Positions 1-15,948 are shown, counted from the first letter of the stretch. The stretch: DNA of 64,000 nt from Botryotinia globosa (GCA_014898425.1 RCSZ01000006.1:2232001-2296000); one strand, 5' to 3'. Notes: generated from the letters alone by a model not told the origin. Numbers and translations: made by a program.

Positions 1-129
1 CTTCATCAATCATTTCCTAATTCAATTATTCCTTATAAAATAAAGCTTTCTTTAAAGATCTAATAAAGAATTAATTATTCTTTATTTCTTTAAAACCGTT
101 TCTAAATTAAAAGCTTCTTTTAAGCGATA

Positions 130-204
130 ATTATTAGGTAGTAAGTATAGCTCTCAATATATGGAATCTCTGGTTTCTAATCAATAAAAGCAATCGTATA
201 ATCT
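130..204 (+). repeat. 75-bp repeat, left copy of an inverted pair
   Basis: This stretch aligns without gaps to the reverse complement of 16501-16575. By eye I count 18 mismatches in 75 positions and every one is a transition. Fifteen of them have C or G in the right copy and T or A here, so this copy is the more mutated one. The element is unidentified. It could be a transposon fragment or an end sequence of the element that founded the AT block. Confidence 0.7.
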
Positions 205-1687
205 TAAGCAATTATATAATCTTTTAAAAAATATTAAAAAAATGTAATCTATATTAAATTTTGTATTATAATTTAAAATTATATTATCAATTTGTAATCA
301 TTTTAAAAACTTTTAAGAATTTTTGAAATATATAAAATATATAACTTGAATATATTGAAGCTATTCCTATATTATTTCAAATTTATTATTATAAAAATAG
401 ATTATTTGAATCTAAATTATTAGAAAAATTAGAAAAGATACTTATAATAATATCAAAATTATAACTAAAATCTTCCAAATTAAATATTATAATAATACTC
501 TTTTTATTTTTATTTTTTATATACTTTCAATTTTATTATTATTATTACTATTACTATTGTTATTAAAATTCCCAAATTCTAGAAATTTAGAAAATAGTAT
601 ATAATTGATTTGTAGAATCAGATTTTCAATAATATCAATTATAATATCTTCATTTTTTAAATCCTTTTGTATTTAATTAGATTTTGTTTTTTATAAATCC
701 TTTTTGATTTGAATTTATTCTACCTTCCAGATTAATTTCAAATTGAGAATCTTGATTAATAATTCGGGAAATATTGATTCCTTAGTTTTCTTTAATCTTA
801 CAATTTCCTCTCAATATACTTTATTCTCTACTCTAGCTTTCCTTTTAAGTTTTTTATATTTAAATCTTTTATTAACAATAAACTTACAATAAATAATCAT
901 TTATTTTCTTTATTTATATTTATTTTCTTTTTTTATTTCCTTTCTAATTTTAGTTTCTAAATCAGCCCAAATAAATATATCAATTTTAATAATATACTTA
1001 TTCTTTTAAATTTTATATTACATATCCTCCATCTATCGATCTATTATTATATCTATCTCAACTTTTTATAATTCAATACAAATAAAAACCATATTAAAAT
1101 CTTTATCAAAACTCTCAAATTTAGTTTTTGATAAAGAACTTAATAAAGAAGTAATCTTAATATTCCATTTTGATTATTAAATTTACTAAACTTCTATTAG
1201 TTTTATAAATATTCATTGTATTGATAATAAACAACAAAAATCTTTCTCTCTTTTAAAATCAAAGATTTTAAATTGTTTAATGTATTTTTGAGTTATTGGA
1301 GGATATATACTAAATTTACTAAATGCTTTTTTGATAATGTTTTTCTTGAAGATTTATTGTTATATAATAAGCAAATTTCAAAGAAATTTGTATATATTAT
1401 ATTTAATATATTATTTCTTTAATAAAGTATAAATCAAGGTTTTATGGTTGTGTTTATAATTATCAAATATATTAATATTTAAAGGTTGTATGTAATGTGT
1501 TATATAAAGGATAAGTGATATTAAAAAAATATAATTGTTTATTGTAAGCTTTAGAAATATAAGAATTTTATAACTTTTATAATTATTTATTAATAATACT
1601 TTATATAGTTAATCTAATCTTGTTTTTGTATATTTAATGAAATACTTGAAATAATTTATAGCAATCTTATTGTTGATAAATCCTTTC

Positions 1688-2215
1688 TTTATGTGTGAAC
1701 AAGGGAATTCACACATAGGGAATTCACTTCAAGGAAATGACCTCAATATAAAGACTACTATATTGAAAGGATTAAGTGAATACGAAAGAGATTAGCTCTT
1801 TCAATAACACTTATATAAAACCTATTACTTTCTTATTTAGCTAATTTTTTAGATAGAATATAATTAAATATATAGAATCTATATATTTATGAATACTACG
1901 TCTTTCGTATCTATTAGAGTAGATAATAGCAATAAATCAACTTTAGGTATATTTTGAAATAAGACTTTTCATTACTTCTCTAAAATTATTGAAAGCATAT
2001 AATTTATAGTAAGCGAATTGATTTCGATATAAGGGTTTGAGATTAAAGATTAGATCTTCAGAATATCTCGGAAAAGAAAAGAAAAGAATTCATAGAATAT
2101 TCTGAAATAAAGAAATCTGTAATATAAAAAAGGTTTGAAGATCTTTTATTATATGGTTTTATATAATTTATAATCTTGTGATTTTGATAAAGCTTTTTTC
2201 CTTTGTATTTTGTAT
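1688..2215 (-). mobile_element. LTR-like repeat with adjoining internal sequence, degraded
   Basis: Read on the minus strand, 1912-1688 matches the repeats at 10364-10586 and 15949-16168: a block around GATACGAAAGA, then an AT-rich body, then the end motif GAATTCCC followed by CACA. The adjoining part, about 1915-2215, matches 9444-9722 in the same orientation. A short block shared by several copies, flanked here by other sequence shared with only one copy, is what an LTR next to its internal region would look like. The first ~15 bp of the LTR-like part (the TGTTGG end) differ from the other copies. No coding domain survives, so the superfamily is unknown. Confidence 0.6.
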
Positions 2216-5200
2216 TCCAAAAAATGATTTGTTTATATTTTATAGGATAGAGGGTAATCTTTTATTGTATTATTTGTAAGTCCTGATTATTATAAAAATA
2301 AAATTAAAAGTATTTTTATATTTTTACAAAAATAAAAATAAAAGAAATTCCTACGTTTTCTATATTACAAATAATTGAAATAATAAATATAATATTTTTT
2401 ATATATTTCATTATTTTATTGACAAATTATCAAATACTTTATAAAACTAGTTTTTTATTCTAAAGAATATAATTATTTTGATAATATATTCTTTCTAATT
2501 AATATATAATTTGTTATAACTACTCTTTTATTTAATAATATTCCATCTATTATATTACATTTTATTATTAGTTTATTAAAATTAATTATTCTTATTTATC
2601 TATATTATTTTAAATATATTACTAATATTTTGATTAATGATTTTTATCATTTTGAAAATAGCTTTCTTATTTTCTATAATTATTATTGTTGTCAAAAGAA
2701 ACTCTATATTTTAATATTTGATTAATATATTCCCAATGTTAATTTTAGCTATGTATATTATAATATTATTCTAAAAGATAATATTAAAAAGAAAGTGGAT
2801 AATAATATTACAATTTGATGAGGGGAACAATATATAAAAAAATATAAAGGCTTTTTTATATAAAAAGATTAAGTAAAAAGGTATTTATAAGTTTCAGTCG
2901 ATAAAGAAACTAGGTCTTTTAATAGTTAATAAATTAATTTAATTTAATAATTTAATAGAATACTTTATAAATTCTTATTATTCTATAATAAATTATTTAT
3001 TATTTAGATTTCGAATATATTTTATTAATATTTTTGCGAATATAAAATATTCTACCTTCTTTAAATACTATTATATCGGAATTTATTATTAATCTTATTT
3101 TTTTAATAAATTCGAATTATAAAAATGAATTTCTTATTTTTATAATATATCCTTGTATAATCCTTATAGATATTTTAATTATATTATCCCTAATCTTTAT
3201 ATTTATAGTATTTACAATTTCTATATTTCCTATATCTATATCTGTAGAGTTTAATATATTTCTAATGATAATAGAATTATTAAACTCTATTTCTCCTTAA
3301 ATTACTTATAAAATGCTAGGTATTTCTTTTTCTTATATTCATTATATATTATACAAAAGGTATAGAATTAGATCTTCTAAAGTATTTCTTTTCTTTTCCA
3401 AATCAAATAATAATAAATATCAAAATAAAAATGAAAAAATAAATAATAAAAACCCCTAGGTTTTTTATCAAATTTCTATAATTTTTTTATATATAACTAT
3501 TATATCTTGATTTAAAAATAATATTTGAAATATATTATATATAATATATTACAAAATTATTATTGATTTATTAATCATACCTTATTATTCAATCTTTTTT
3601 ATTCTTTCTTTTGTTTATAAAATTATTTAAATTATTCAATATAAAACTTTATTGTCTATTTTTAATAATATATTAATATCTAGCCATTACATTTCTAATT
3701 TTAAAAAAGATTTCTTTTTTGATTTTAAAACTTTATATTCTAATTGGAAGATTTATATAAAAAAATCTAATAATTAAATAAATTCTTTTAAAAAATCTTA
3801 TCAAATTAATAAAGATTTTAGTTATTAATTTAAGAAATTGTAGATTATAATTATTCAATTATTATTGAATTAATATAATAATAATATTAAAAAAAAAGAT
3901 TTCTAAAACTTTAAAAATAATAATATAAATGAGATTAAAAATAAAGTTATTTTACTAATTGTAAAGGAAATATATAATAATAATAAAATAGATATTATTA
4001 ATTTTAAGTATTCTTTTTCCTTATTAGATTTTTTAAAATAATAATATTAAAAATCTAATTCTACTATAGAATCCTTTAATTATATTAATATAATAATAGT
4101 TTTCTAATATTATTTGTATATTGATTCAAAAAAAACTTTTATAAAAAATAAAGTATTATAAAAAGTTTAGTATTAATTTTACAAATCTAATTCTAACAAG
4201 AATTCTACTAATATTGATTCTGAGATTTATAAATTAATATTAAAGGTTTACAAAAAACAATAATAAGAATTGATATATCTAGTGATAGTATATAATATAC
4301 TAATATTTGAAAAATTACATTCCTATTTTTATTAAAACAAATAATTATAAAGAAAAGAAAAATAAGCTCGATTTCGAAAAAGGAATAGTTCGTTATCAAA
4401 TATTAAATAGAATTTATTGTATTATTATTTTCTTTTTTTTTTGAATTCTATATTAATAATTCTTCTTTTTTATTATATTCTTTTAATACTCTTTTTATAT
4501 TATTAAAATTATAAAGGATTTCTTATATATCTTTTATTAATTAATAATCTTTCTATTAAATTAAATATCAAAAATCTTTTTCTTTTTTTTATATATTATA
4601 ATTTATTTCATTTTATATTTAAAATAATTATTTATTTCTTCTAATAGTAGTGGATTTATAATATCCGATTATTTATGTTATAATTCTAATAAAAAAATAT
4701 AAAAGATATTATGGATTTTATAAATTAATAATAGTTTAAGTTTGTATATTTAATTATTAGTTTTTATATTTATTATTAAAAAGGGATTTATAAATCTATC
4801 TAAAAACTTCTTTTTTGATTAAAGTTGTTTAATATTCTAAATATTCAATATTATTTTGTTTTTAATATTATATTAATACAAAATTATATTTTCTATTTTA
4901 TTTATTTTATAATTAATAATTATTTATTATAATTCTTTGAATTTTTTTTTATTGAGTAAAGTGATTCGTTTATATACAACTAGAATTTTTCTTATAATAT
5001 TAGTATTCTTATTGATATAATTGAAAGTAGATAGGAATCTATATATTATTTAAAAAAAAGTAGTATTTATAATATTATACCATATTACATTATATATAAA
5101 TTCTGTAAATAACAATAACAATATCTAATTATTTTAATAACAATTGGTATAATAATTAATATAATAAATTAGATTCTAATTTTGCCTTTTTATTTGATTA

Positions 5201-8200
5201 TTGATTTGTAAATAAAATATTATTGAGAGTTTGTATTATATTTTTAAATAAAATAAGAAATTATTTCAAAATTTGCTTATAAATTATAATTCTTTATTTG
5301 AAATAATATCCTTTGGGATTCTAAAATCTTTGAATATATTTTATATTAATATTTGTATTAGTTCTAATAATATAATCGATTTAATTATAGAAATATATTA
5401 AGCAAATTTTATAAATCTATTTATAATTATTAAAATTATATTATAAATATATTTACTTAATTTTGATAAAAATAAATTTATAATAAAATTTATAATTATC
5501 TTTTTTCAAAAATTATAAGATATAAAAAGGACTTACAATTTATTATATAGTTTATACCTTTTGATAATAGTTTATTAATATATCACATATATTTGAATAT
5601 AATTCTTAACATGTTTTTTTATTAAAAACTAGAAATATTTTGATCTTAAAACTTCAAATATTTTTGCAATACCCTAATATCCATTTGTAAAAGTATTATA
5701 ATAGATTTTTAGAATTTCTATTTTTAAAATAAAATCTAATAATATATAAATATTCTTATAATATATAAAAAGCTTATTGATATTTATTTATTAAAATAAA
5801 ACAATTTCAATGGAATATAATCTTTAATTCAAATATTCTTTATTTTTTATAAAATTATTATTTTATTAAAACTATAATAAAATAAATCTTATTATTTCAA
5901 ATATTAATTCGAATATTGTTTTATCTTTTATTAAAATACAAGTTATTCAATAAAATATTGATTGTTTATAATTAATTTCAATTAATAAATATAATTATCC
6001 ATAAAATAATAGATTATATTTTTCTTTTTATAAAAAACCTATAATATTATATAAAGACTTTATTTTCTTAATAAGAATATTTTGAAATAGTTTTGTTATT
6101 ATTAATTTATTTTTCAATTTATTTTGAAATATAAATAATATATTATTGATATTTTTTATATTCATTATATAATTTAAATAATATAATAATTTATTAATAG
6201 AATTTAGTTTTTTTATTTTATATTTTATTTTGAAATTGTATACTATTAAGATTTCAATTTATTTAGTTTATCAATTATTTAGATTTTTTATTATTATAAA
6301 ATATTGAAATATATTATAATTCGATATAATTATAATAATATATTGATTGTTTATTATATAATAATACTATTTTATAAAAATAGTATATATAATTAATAGT
6401 TTTTAATTATAGATGAAATATTATTATTCTACTGAAATTAGTTTTTTTAAATAAAATATAATAAAATATTATTATTAAATTAGTATTTCTATAATCCCTT
6501 TAAGGAATAATTGAAATAATATATAATTTAATATAAATATTAATATATTGATTTTGAATATTATATAGAATAATAAATTAAAGTGTTAAAAAATAAATAC
6601 AAAAATAAAAACCTTTCTTAATATTTCGCATACTTTGTAGATTTTATTTATTTATTTAAATATTATTATCATTTTCCTTTTATAAATGTTTTTCATTAAT
6701 ATAATTATATTATAAATTATTGTCGAATAGGCTTTGATAAATTAGTAATAGAAGTTTACAAAACTAAAAAAGATTTGTATATTTTTTAAACTATTTAATA
6801 TAGATTATTCTATAATAATCTAGATTTAATTAGATTTTATAATTATATTTATAATTGAGATAATAAAACTTAAGAATTCAATTTTATTGATATAAAAGAT
6901 GTATTTCTTTAGTTTAGTATAAAGTTTATATTTAAAAAATTATATAAATTTTTTTTGGATATTTGTTGTATATATAATTCGATTTTTGAAATAAATAAGG
7001 ATATTATTAAGATATATTATATAGATATTATTTATTAAATCTATTAATATTTGATTTATATATATCTAAAATATAATTAAGGTATTAATTAAACTGAAAG
7101 ATATTATTTTATATTTATATTAATTATATTATATATGAAATATTATCTTTTATTTATTTTCTGCTTGAATATAAACATAGTGATATATATTTTTCAAATT
7201 TAATTTGATAAATATAATACTTTATTAAAAACAATTTAAGGATTTATTGATAAAGAATAAAAGGATTCTATTTTTTTTTGTAATTCTATTTAATCCTTTG
7301 TAATTGATATATAATTAATAATCTTTTTTTTTAAAATAAATATAATTAATATCTTTATAAAACTAATAGATTGTTTTATTCATTTTTTTTTAATATTTAT
7401 TTAAGTATTCTTATAATATTATTAATTCTTATTTTAATAAAGTATAAATTAGATTTTAAGGAGATATCAAATCGAATTCGAAATTAATATAATATTCTAT
7501 TAAATAATAATCGGATAAAAGATTACTCTTATTTTTTAAAAAGATATTTTTATATTTCTTAAATTCTTTAGGGATAGTGAATAGGGCAAATATAAGTATC
7601 AAATAGTTATTTTTGTTTTTTTGAGGTATTCCCTTATTTTCTAGAAATATTATAAAAATTTGAACTTTATTCTTTATTTTTTTATAGAATTTCTTTATTA
7701 GAATTATCTCTAGGTTACTAATTTAAAATTAATATCAAAATAATATCAATTTTCAATCGATATCGGAATTAATTTTTTATAATCAAAGGAAATCTAGAAT
7801 TACATTTATTCAAAATAAATCTAATATTATTGATATAAATTTATAAATATAAATCCTTTACTTCTTTCGAATATCTTTTATCTTAATAGAGAAAATATAA
7901 TCTTTATATAATATTATTGTAATATTATTTATAAATATAAATAAAATTCCTTTTTAAAAGAATTTCTAATTTTATTTGATATACTTGTTTTATTGAATAA
8001 TATTAACTTGTGCTTTTGAATTAATAAAATATTGGAATGCTATTGGCTTATTTTTTGTATTGAAAATCACTATAATTATGAATATCATTTGTTTTTCTTT
8101 TTGAAAATCTAATGTTAATAGAATGTTTATTATTATTGTTGAATCTAAGTGTTTTTTGTATAGGTAGATTTAGAAGATTTATTATTTTGTGAATAGTTAG

Positions 8201-9443
8201 TTTTATTATAACTTTTATTATAATATTTATATATTCGGGGTTTTTAATAATAAATAATATAATATTTTTTTTATTAATATTAATAATATTGAATTATTTG
8301 TATACAATTTGTATACAATAAATAAGCAAAAAGTTTATTGATTTTATTCAAAATATATCTTAAAAATTAATTTGATCTTTGATTTTTATTATTTGTATTT
8401 ATAGATTTATTAGTTTTTTAATAAAAGTGTTTATAGAAGTTTCTATTTCGGATTGAGGATTGATTATACTTTTAATTACAATACAACTTTTTTGCTTTGA
8501 ATTTTTAATATAATTTGTTTATACTTTTTAATTTATAAATTTGTTTTATAAGATTATTATATATTTCGGATTATTATAAGAATTCTATTATTCTTTAAAT
8601 TATTTTAGATAAAAGTTTTAATAAAAACTTTTTCTTTTGAATATTATTTATTTCCAAATTGATATTTTTTTCTAATTTTTTTAAATAAATAATGGAAGTG
8701 TTTATTATTTTATTTTCTTTTTGTTTTGTATATATCATTTTCTAAATTGATAATTATTATTAGGATTCTTTATTTATAATTATATTATATATATATTTTT
8801 TGAAATTTTTTCAATTTATTTATTTATCAATTGACTCGCTTTTATATCGATATTATATTATTAGAAATTGTTTTTCGAAATATTAAATAATATAATATAT
8901 TTTTTTTTCATTAATTACAAAATAATATTCTTTATCAAATCGAAATATAATCTTTATTTAAAAAAAAAAGTTTTTTATATCTCCAATATCTTTTTTTTTA
9001 TATTACTTTAATCTTTATAATTTCAAAGGTTTTTTTAAAAAAGAAATGAAATTCTAATAGATTATATTCAATATAAATATTAAATCATTATAAATAATTG
9101 AAATAATTGAAATAAATATATATAAAATATTATTTATAATCATTTTATAGATTTTTTTTATAATTACTATATCCTTCTATATTTTTTGAAATTATTAGAC
9201 TAAAATTAAAAAGAATTTATTGATTGATTGTAATAAGATTATTTATATATCAATATCAATATTTTATAGGAATTGATTAGTATTTCTATTTAATTGAAAT
9301 AAAATTATATTATACAATTTTATATTTATAATATTATTAAAGATTTTTTTTATAGAAATTATAATAATATTGATAGTTAATTAATAAATAAAGTTTTTTA
9401 AAATTAATAAATTACTTTAAAAAAAATAAAAAGAATTGTTAAA

Positions 9444-9722
9444 ATAGACAATAATAATAAATCAATTTTAGATATATTTTGAAACAAGATTTTTCATTAT
9501 TTTTTTAAAATTATTAAAAATATATAATTTATAACAAACAGATTGATTTTGATACAAAAACCCAAAATTAAAGATTAAATCTTTGAAATATCTCAAAAAA
9601 GAAAAAGGTTTATGGAATATTCTGAAATAAAGAAGTCCGTAATATAAAAGGGGCTCAAGGGTCTTCCGCCACGTGGTCTCACGTGACTTATAACCTTGTG
9701 ACCTTGACAGTATCCTTCTCAA
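9444..9722 (-). mobile_element. Internal fragment of the LTR-like element, second copy
   Basis: Same sequence as about 1915-2215 and in the same orientation, differing mainly by transitions. The inner end, about 9650-9720, is the most GC-rich stretch in this part of the block and holds two CACGTG palindromes (9673 region and 9690 region), so it has escaped mutation. The minus strand has an 84-codon open frame over the whole copy. It resembles no family I know and is better read as a remnant than as a gene. Confidence 0.55.
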
Positions 9723-10363
9723 ACTAACACTTTAATATCTTTATTACAAAATCAATATTTAATTCTTCTGGAAATCAATTTATTATATATTTTTTACTTT
9801 ATATAATGATTATAAAAGAAAAAAGCTTTTGATTTATTATATTTATATATTCAATAATAATAAAGAACTTGTGATTTTCAAAAGTAATAGAATAATATTA
9901 AATTTATATTTTAATATATATTTAAAATAAAATAAAAATACTTTTACCTTTAATATATCTTTAAATATTATTATCTTTTGATCTATAAAACATTCTATTT
10001 TAAATTCTATTTCATTAAAGTTTTATATATTCTTTTTTTTGATACTATATTCTTTTAACAATAACTTATATATTTTAAACCATTTTTTGATATCATTTTT
10101 CTATATAGTTAATATTTGTAATATTGCTAATAATTTAGATTTGATTTTGTAAAGTTTTAAAGCTTTTTATTATATTATAAATTATATATTATTAAAAAAT
10201 TTAAATTCTTCAAAAGAATCTTTATATTTTGAAAAAAAGAAATAATTAATAGCTTTATATATAACTTTTTATATAAATAAGATCTAATATTCTAGAAAAA
10301 ACCGAATGAGATTGTTTATAGTTTTGATTTGAATATTATTAAGGACTTTATTATAATTATTAT

Positions 10364-10586
10364 TGTTGGTTCGAGAAGGATACGAAAGATGTAGTATTCA
10401 CAAATATGTAGATCCTGTATATTTAATTATATTCTATTTAAAAAGTTAGTTAAATGGGAAAGTAGTAGGTTTTATATAAGTATTATTAAAAAAGCTAATT
10501 TCTTTTATATTTGTCTAATCCTTTTAATATAATAACTTTTGTATTGGGGTTATTTTTTTGAAATAAATTCCTTTGTTTATATATTC
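10364..10586 (+). mobile_element. LTR-like repeat, solo copy with TGTTGG start
   Basis: Starts TGTTGG and ends near TTCA, the TG...CA outline of a long terminal repeat. It matches 15949-16168 in the same orientation and the reverse complement of 1688-1912. Over the first 25 bp, this copy and 15949 differ at six sites, all G-to-A or C-to-T in the other copy, so this one best preserves the ancestral start. No matching second LTR or coding region is visible nearby, so it is probably a solo LTR or a fragment. Confidence 0.6.
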
Positions 10587-13500
10587 AAAACTCTTTTTTA
10601 TGATTTTAATATAATAATTTTTATATTTAATAGAATTAATTCTTTTTTTATACTTTTTTTATTTATTTCATTATTTTAATATCAATCTTATTTATATTAA
10701 TCAAGTTAGTTAGAGTTTGATATAGCTTTTTCTTTATTATTATATTAATTGGATTAATTGAATTATTGATTTATATAATTTCAATAATCTCTTTTCTTTT
10801 ATAAAATTAATATAATATTATAATATCAATTATTAATTTTTTCTTATTAATTATATTTAGTTTGGTGAGTAAGTTGTATAATAATTTTGAATTAGTATAT
10901 AAGATTAATAGAATCTTCTTATTAAAAATAATACTAATTATTGAAATAATTATTATACCAATATCGAATCTCTAAATTAATCTATATAGTTTGAATGCTA
11001 AGATATTGTATATAATTCTTTTATATTTAATAAATAATTAATAGATAATATTAGTATTATTATATTTATTTATTATAATAATCACATAATTTATTTGGAA
11101 TAAATAATCTTTATTATTTGTGAAAAAAGTATTTATGAAAATAACAATCTTAAATGAATTTAGATTGAGTGGTATATAGTTTAATTTTTTAACAGAATTT
11201 TCTTTTTGTAATTTAATATGTTTATTTAATATTGTAATATTATTTTTATTAAATTATATTATTCATATAATTATTAAAAAATCGAAAGATACTTTAGATT
11301 GATATGTTGTTGTAATATATATTCTATAGATTTATTATATAATATATTGATTATATATAGAAATATATTTTCAGATTTTGTTATATATTTTATAAATATC
11401 TATGGACTTTATAAAAACAAATTATAGATTATTATATTGGCTTTTTTGATTAAAATAAATATTATTATTTTGAAGTATAAAAGTAATATTATTAAATCTT
11501 AATAAATGATTATGAATTAATTCCTTGTAATCTTTAATTATAAAACTAATTTATTTAAATTATTTATTTTTAATTTGTATAAATATATTATCTTTTATAA
11601 TAAATATATTATCTATTTACAATCTTATAATACCAAATCCATCTCTTTATTATTAATATATAGAAGATAAGGATTATATATAGATTGTTATATCTTAAAT
11701 TTCTTGTAATAATAGGTATAATATATTCTAAATCAATAATTTCCTGTTTTTGAAATATTATATAATAGTTTAATAATGAATAATATTATATCAATAAACA
11801 AATTTATTTCTTTTGAAGTATGGGTATAGAATATATAATATAGATTTAATATAAATTAAATGTATATTTGAGTAATATTCTGAATATATGTATTTATATT
11901 ATTCTTTTGAGTATTTGCAATTAGTAAAATCAAAATATATTAATGTAATTATTAAATTATTAATAATTATATCAAAACAATTGTTTTATTAATATTATTA
12001 TATATTCAAATAACTAATCTCAACTTATAAAATTCAGTATTTATTCTTTTGTTTTTAATCTTATTAATAAATTACAATTTAAAAATATATATTTCTAAAG
12101 GAATATTTGTTAGTAGTATAACCTCGAATACACTTTTAATCATCAATCCATTAATTTCCTTTTTTTGGATTTTTTATATAGAATTAGTTTTTTGAGATTA
12201 ATAATAAAACAATTAGAATATTAATCTTATATATAAACTTGAATTTAAGGTATAACTATCTATAAAAAAGATATTGATATAAATATTCAATTATTTTTGA
12301 ACAAATTCAAAAGAGATTTCTTAGGATTTGTAATATATATAATTGGTATATTAAAAATAAATAATCTAATTTTGCTAGATTTTGATAAAATTATTTTATA
12401 TTTGCCAAGATGATTTGGAATATAGTTGTTTTAATTAATTTGATTAATTTGGTTGATTTGGTAATAAGGTTTTATTAATGTAGATTTGAATTTCATAGGT
12501 TTATAAGATAGGTTGAGTATATATATTTTATTATTTATATTGAAAAGTAGGAAAGATTCTTTTTATTTTTTTGAAATAATATTATTGTTTTCTTTCTAAA
12601 CTAATATATTATTATCTAATAATAAATTATAGAGTGTAATAGTTAAAAATTCATTATATATATTTATAATTTCCTATATCTTTATGGAATTGTAAATCTT
12701 ATAAATCTTTATTATAACTTTTAAGATTATCACTATTTATTATAGAATAATCAATATTAAAAAACTATCCTTAATAAAACAAGGGAAAGTATTGAAAACA
12801 AATAGGATAAATATTAATTCATTCAATTCTATAATATTATTGATAGTTTTTATAATTATTTGAAATATAAAAGTTTTTCTAATATTCAAGCTATAAATTT
12901 CTTTACAAATAATCTTATAAAATCTATACAATAATATATAAAATCTTTTAATAATATTAATCGAATAATAAACTTTTATAAAAATTATCTTTATTTGAAT
13001 AAATATTGAATTAGTATATTGTTGAAATTTTTTCTTAATAAAATTGATATCTATATTATAAATAATATATTCTAATAAATCAATATATATATATATATCG
13101 ATTTAGTATTTATAAAGTTTATTTTATATATATTTTGTAATTATATTATTTAATTATTGAATAGTTTGAAAATATATAGCTTTATTGATAATATATAGAA
13201 TAAGATTATTATTGATATAGAAAATATCAATAAATATTGTATAATTAAATTCAAAATTTTTATCAAATAGAGAAAACTTGAATCTATCTAATAACTTATT
13301 GTAAATCTAATAATAATAACAAAACTTTGTGAATTATTTGATTACTTTAAAATCCTTATTATATTGAAAACATTTAAATACTTTATAAAATTTGTAGACA
13401 AACAAATGTTCAAATCAATAATAAATTTATTGTAATTCAATTTTAATAAGATAATATTTTTTATTATTAATAAAATGATTAATTATATTCTAGATATTAA

Positions 13501-15948
13501 TATTCTATAATAAAAATGTGTGGTCAAATTTTCAATATATAAAATAAATATCTTTAAATATAATAATAATATCTTTAAGGTTATTATACTTGAATTTGAA
13601 TTTATTTATATTTATTAAACAAAGTCAAAATGAAATATTGATTTCTATTATATTCTATTTTACATTTTTAAATAAAAGTTTTATATAAAATGAATTGATA
13701 AAGGAAATTGTTTTAATATCAAACTAGATTATCATTTGGTTAATGATAGTTTTATTATATTCAATATTCTTAATTTTTTTTATATCAAATATTGATTATA
13801 TTTAATAATTAATCTTTTAATTGCTTTTATATCAATTATAATACTAAAGAATTTATCATTATTATATTATTTAGTGTTTACAATAAATGCTTTAATTATT
13901 AATATATAAATATTTGTAGTATTATTGAAGGTAATTATAATCAATGGATTATTACAAGTATTTATTAATGTAAAGAATATTTTAAAAATCTTTTTAGAAT
14001 TGTTTATATTAATAAAATATTGATTAATAAAATAATTATTATTACTATCATCTTTTTGATTATTTTCTTACTCAAAATCAATCAAAAACTAATTATATTG
14101 TTTTATAAAACTTTTATTATCAAGTTTACTATACTTGATACAATAATTCGTTTTAAATAAATCTTTCTCTTTTTAAATATATTTGTAATATTTATAATCT
14201 TTTTTTTATAATTGGAAAAGTAATAATTGTTCTTGTTTTTATTAAGCGGTATAAAGAAAAGTTGTTTACTAATATATTTATTATAAAGTTTTCAAAAAAA
14301 AGAATTCGAAGATTTATTATTATAAAAATATTAATTTATAAAAAACATTTTAATTATAATTTATTTTGGAAATACTTTTTAATAAAAATCAATTATTTTT
14401 TTAATCTAATTAATTAAATTTGAAATATTTAAGCAAAGATTGTACATTACAAAATAATATTCTGAAATATTATTATATACAAATAAAACCTTGATATAAT
14501 ATAATTAGGAATTACATATAATCAGAGGAATTATATATTAAAAAAAATACAAATTTATAATTATTATATTAAATATTTTCTAAAAATTTATATTAGGATT
14601 TTTCTTGATATAAATTTTAAAAGAAATATTGTTTTATTTGAAAAATGTATTCTACTAATATTTAAATCCTTTGAAATTGTTAATTATTATAATATACAAT
14701 TTTTAAAATATATTTAAAAATCAATCTAGATTTGTTTAATAATATTCTCTAATTATATTTAAAAGTATAATTAAAAAAACTATTATTATTATTTTAGATA
14801 ATATAAATACCCTATAACAATGTTTTTCAAATATATTAATTTTCAAATTAAAAGAATTATTAATATTCTTATATCTATCATTATCCCTATAAATCTTCAA
14901 AAGGTTAATGAAATAATAATTTTAATTATATTAATTGATATTATAATCTTTTTTGTAATTAATATAATTAGAATCATTATTGTTTTTATTACCTTTACTA
15001 TTATTTCCATTATTTCTATTATTTCCACCATTTCTATTATTTTTATCATTTCCACTATTCCAATCATCACTATCAAAATCATTTGAATCATCGCCATCAT
15101 TATTAAATAATCCTCCACAAATATTTAGATTCCTTATAATTTTGTTAGATTTTAATAAAGCTATATAATTGCCTAACTTATTATTTAGAAATTTATTAAA
15201 AGTATTAGCAATATATTCATCTTGAAAAAATTCGATAAAAAGATTGATTTATATATCGAATATAAATAATTATATCCCAATTTAATATTCCCTAAGTTAT
15301 TCCGTAATTCAATTATAATATTTTTTATATAAAAACATTTTCAAAAGAGTATCTTCGATATCTATACTAAAATCAATATATATTCTATAACATTACAAAA
15401 CTTTGTGAAAACTATATAATATTAGTTTTTCGATATCCTTAAAAGAATATTGTTAAGTAATATTGAAATCATATACAATTATTTTTTGAAGGGATATATT
15501 AATAATCTTTATATTTGAATATATAACTGTTTTATAAAGAAAGTAGTTATCAATATAATATTCAATTACAACTTTAAATATAAACCCTCTAAAAAACTGT
15601 TTAATTATAAAAAGATCTTTTAGAAAAGAATAATCCTAGGGTTTCCCTTTGAATTTTGTATTTTTTAGGGGTTTTTTTTTAAAGCTATATTTTTTCTTAT
15701 AGAAGGATAAAAAGAGGTACTTGATATATTATTATAGTTGAGTATAGAGTTTTGTAATGGATTTATACTAATAATGTTTTAGTAACTTTCTGTGATTTGA
15801 GGAGTAATTTATTCGAGTTTAAATTGATCGGGTTGCTTACCAACTTTCTTAAAGCTAACACTATACATAATAAAAGTGAAAAGTAAAAATAAAAAGAAAG
15901 ATTTAGCTTTTCAAATAATTAGTTTAAATTTGTAATATTATTAATTAG

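Noticed and set aside
9468..9722. 84-codon minus-strand frame as a gene
   Set aside because: Lies within a repeated element copy whose other copy is broken; best seen as a remnant.
14820..15118. Ile-rich frames on both strands in the AT block
   Set aside because: Composition is what AT-rich DNA gives by chance, and both strands are open in the same place.
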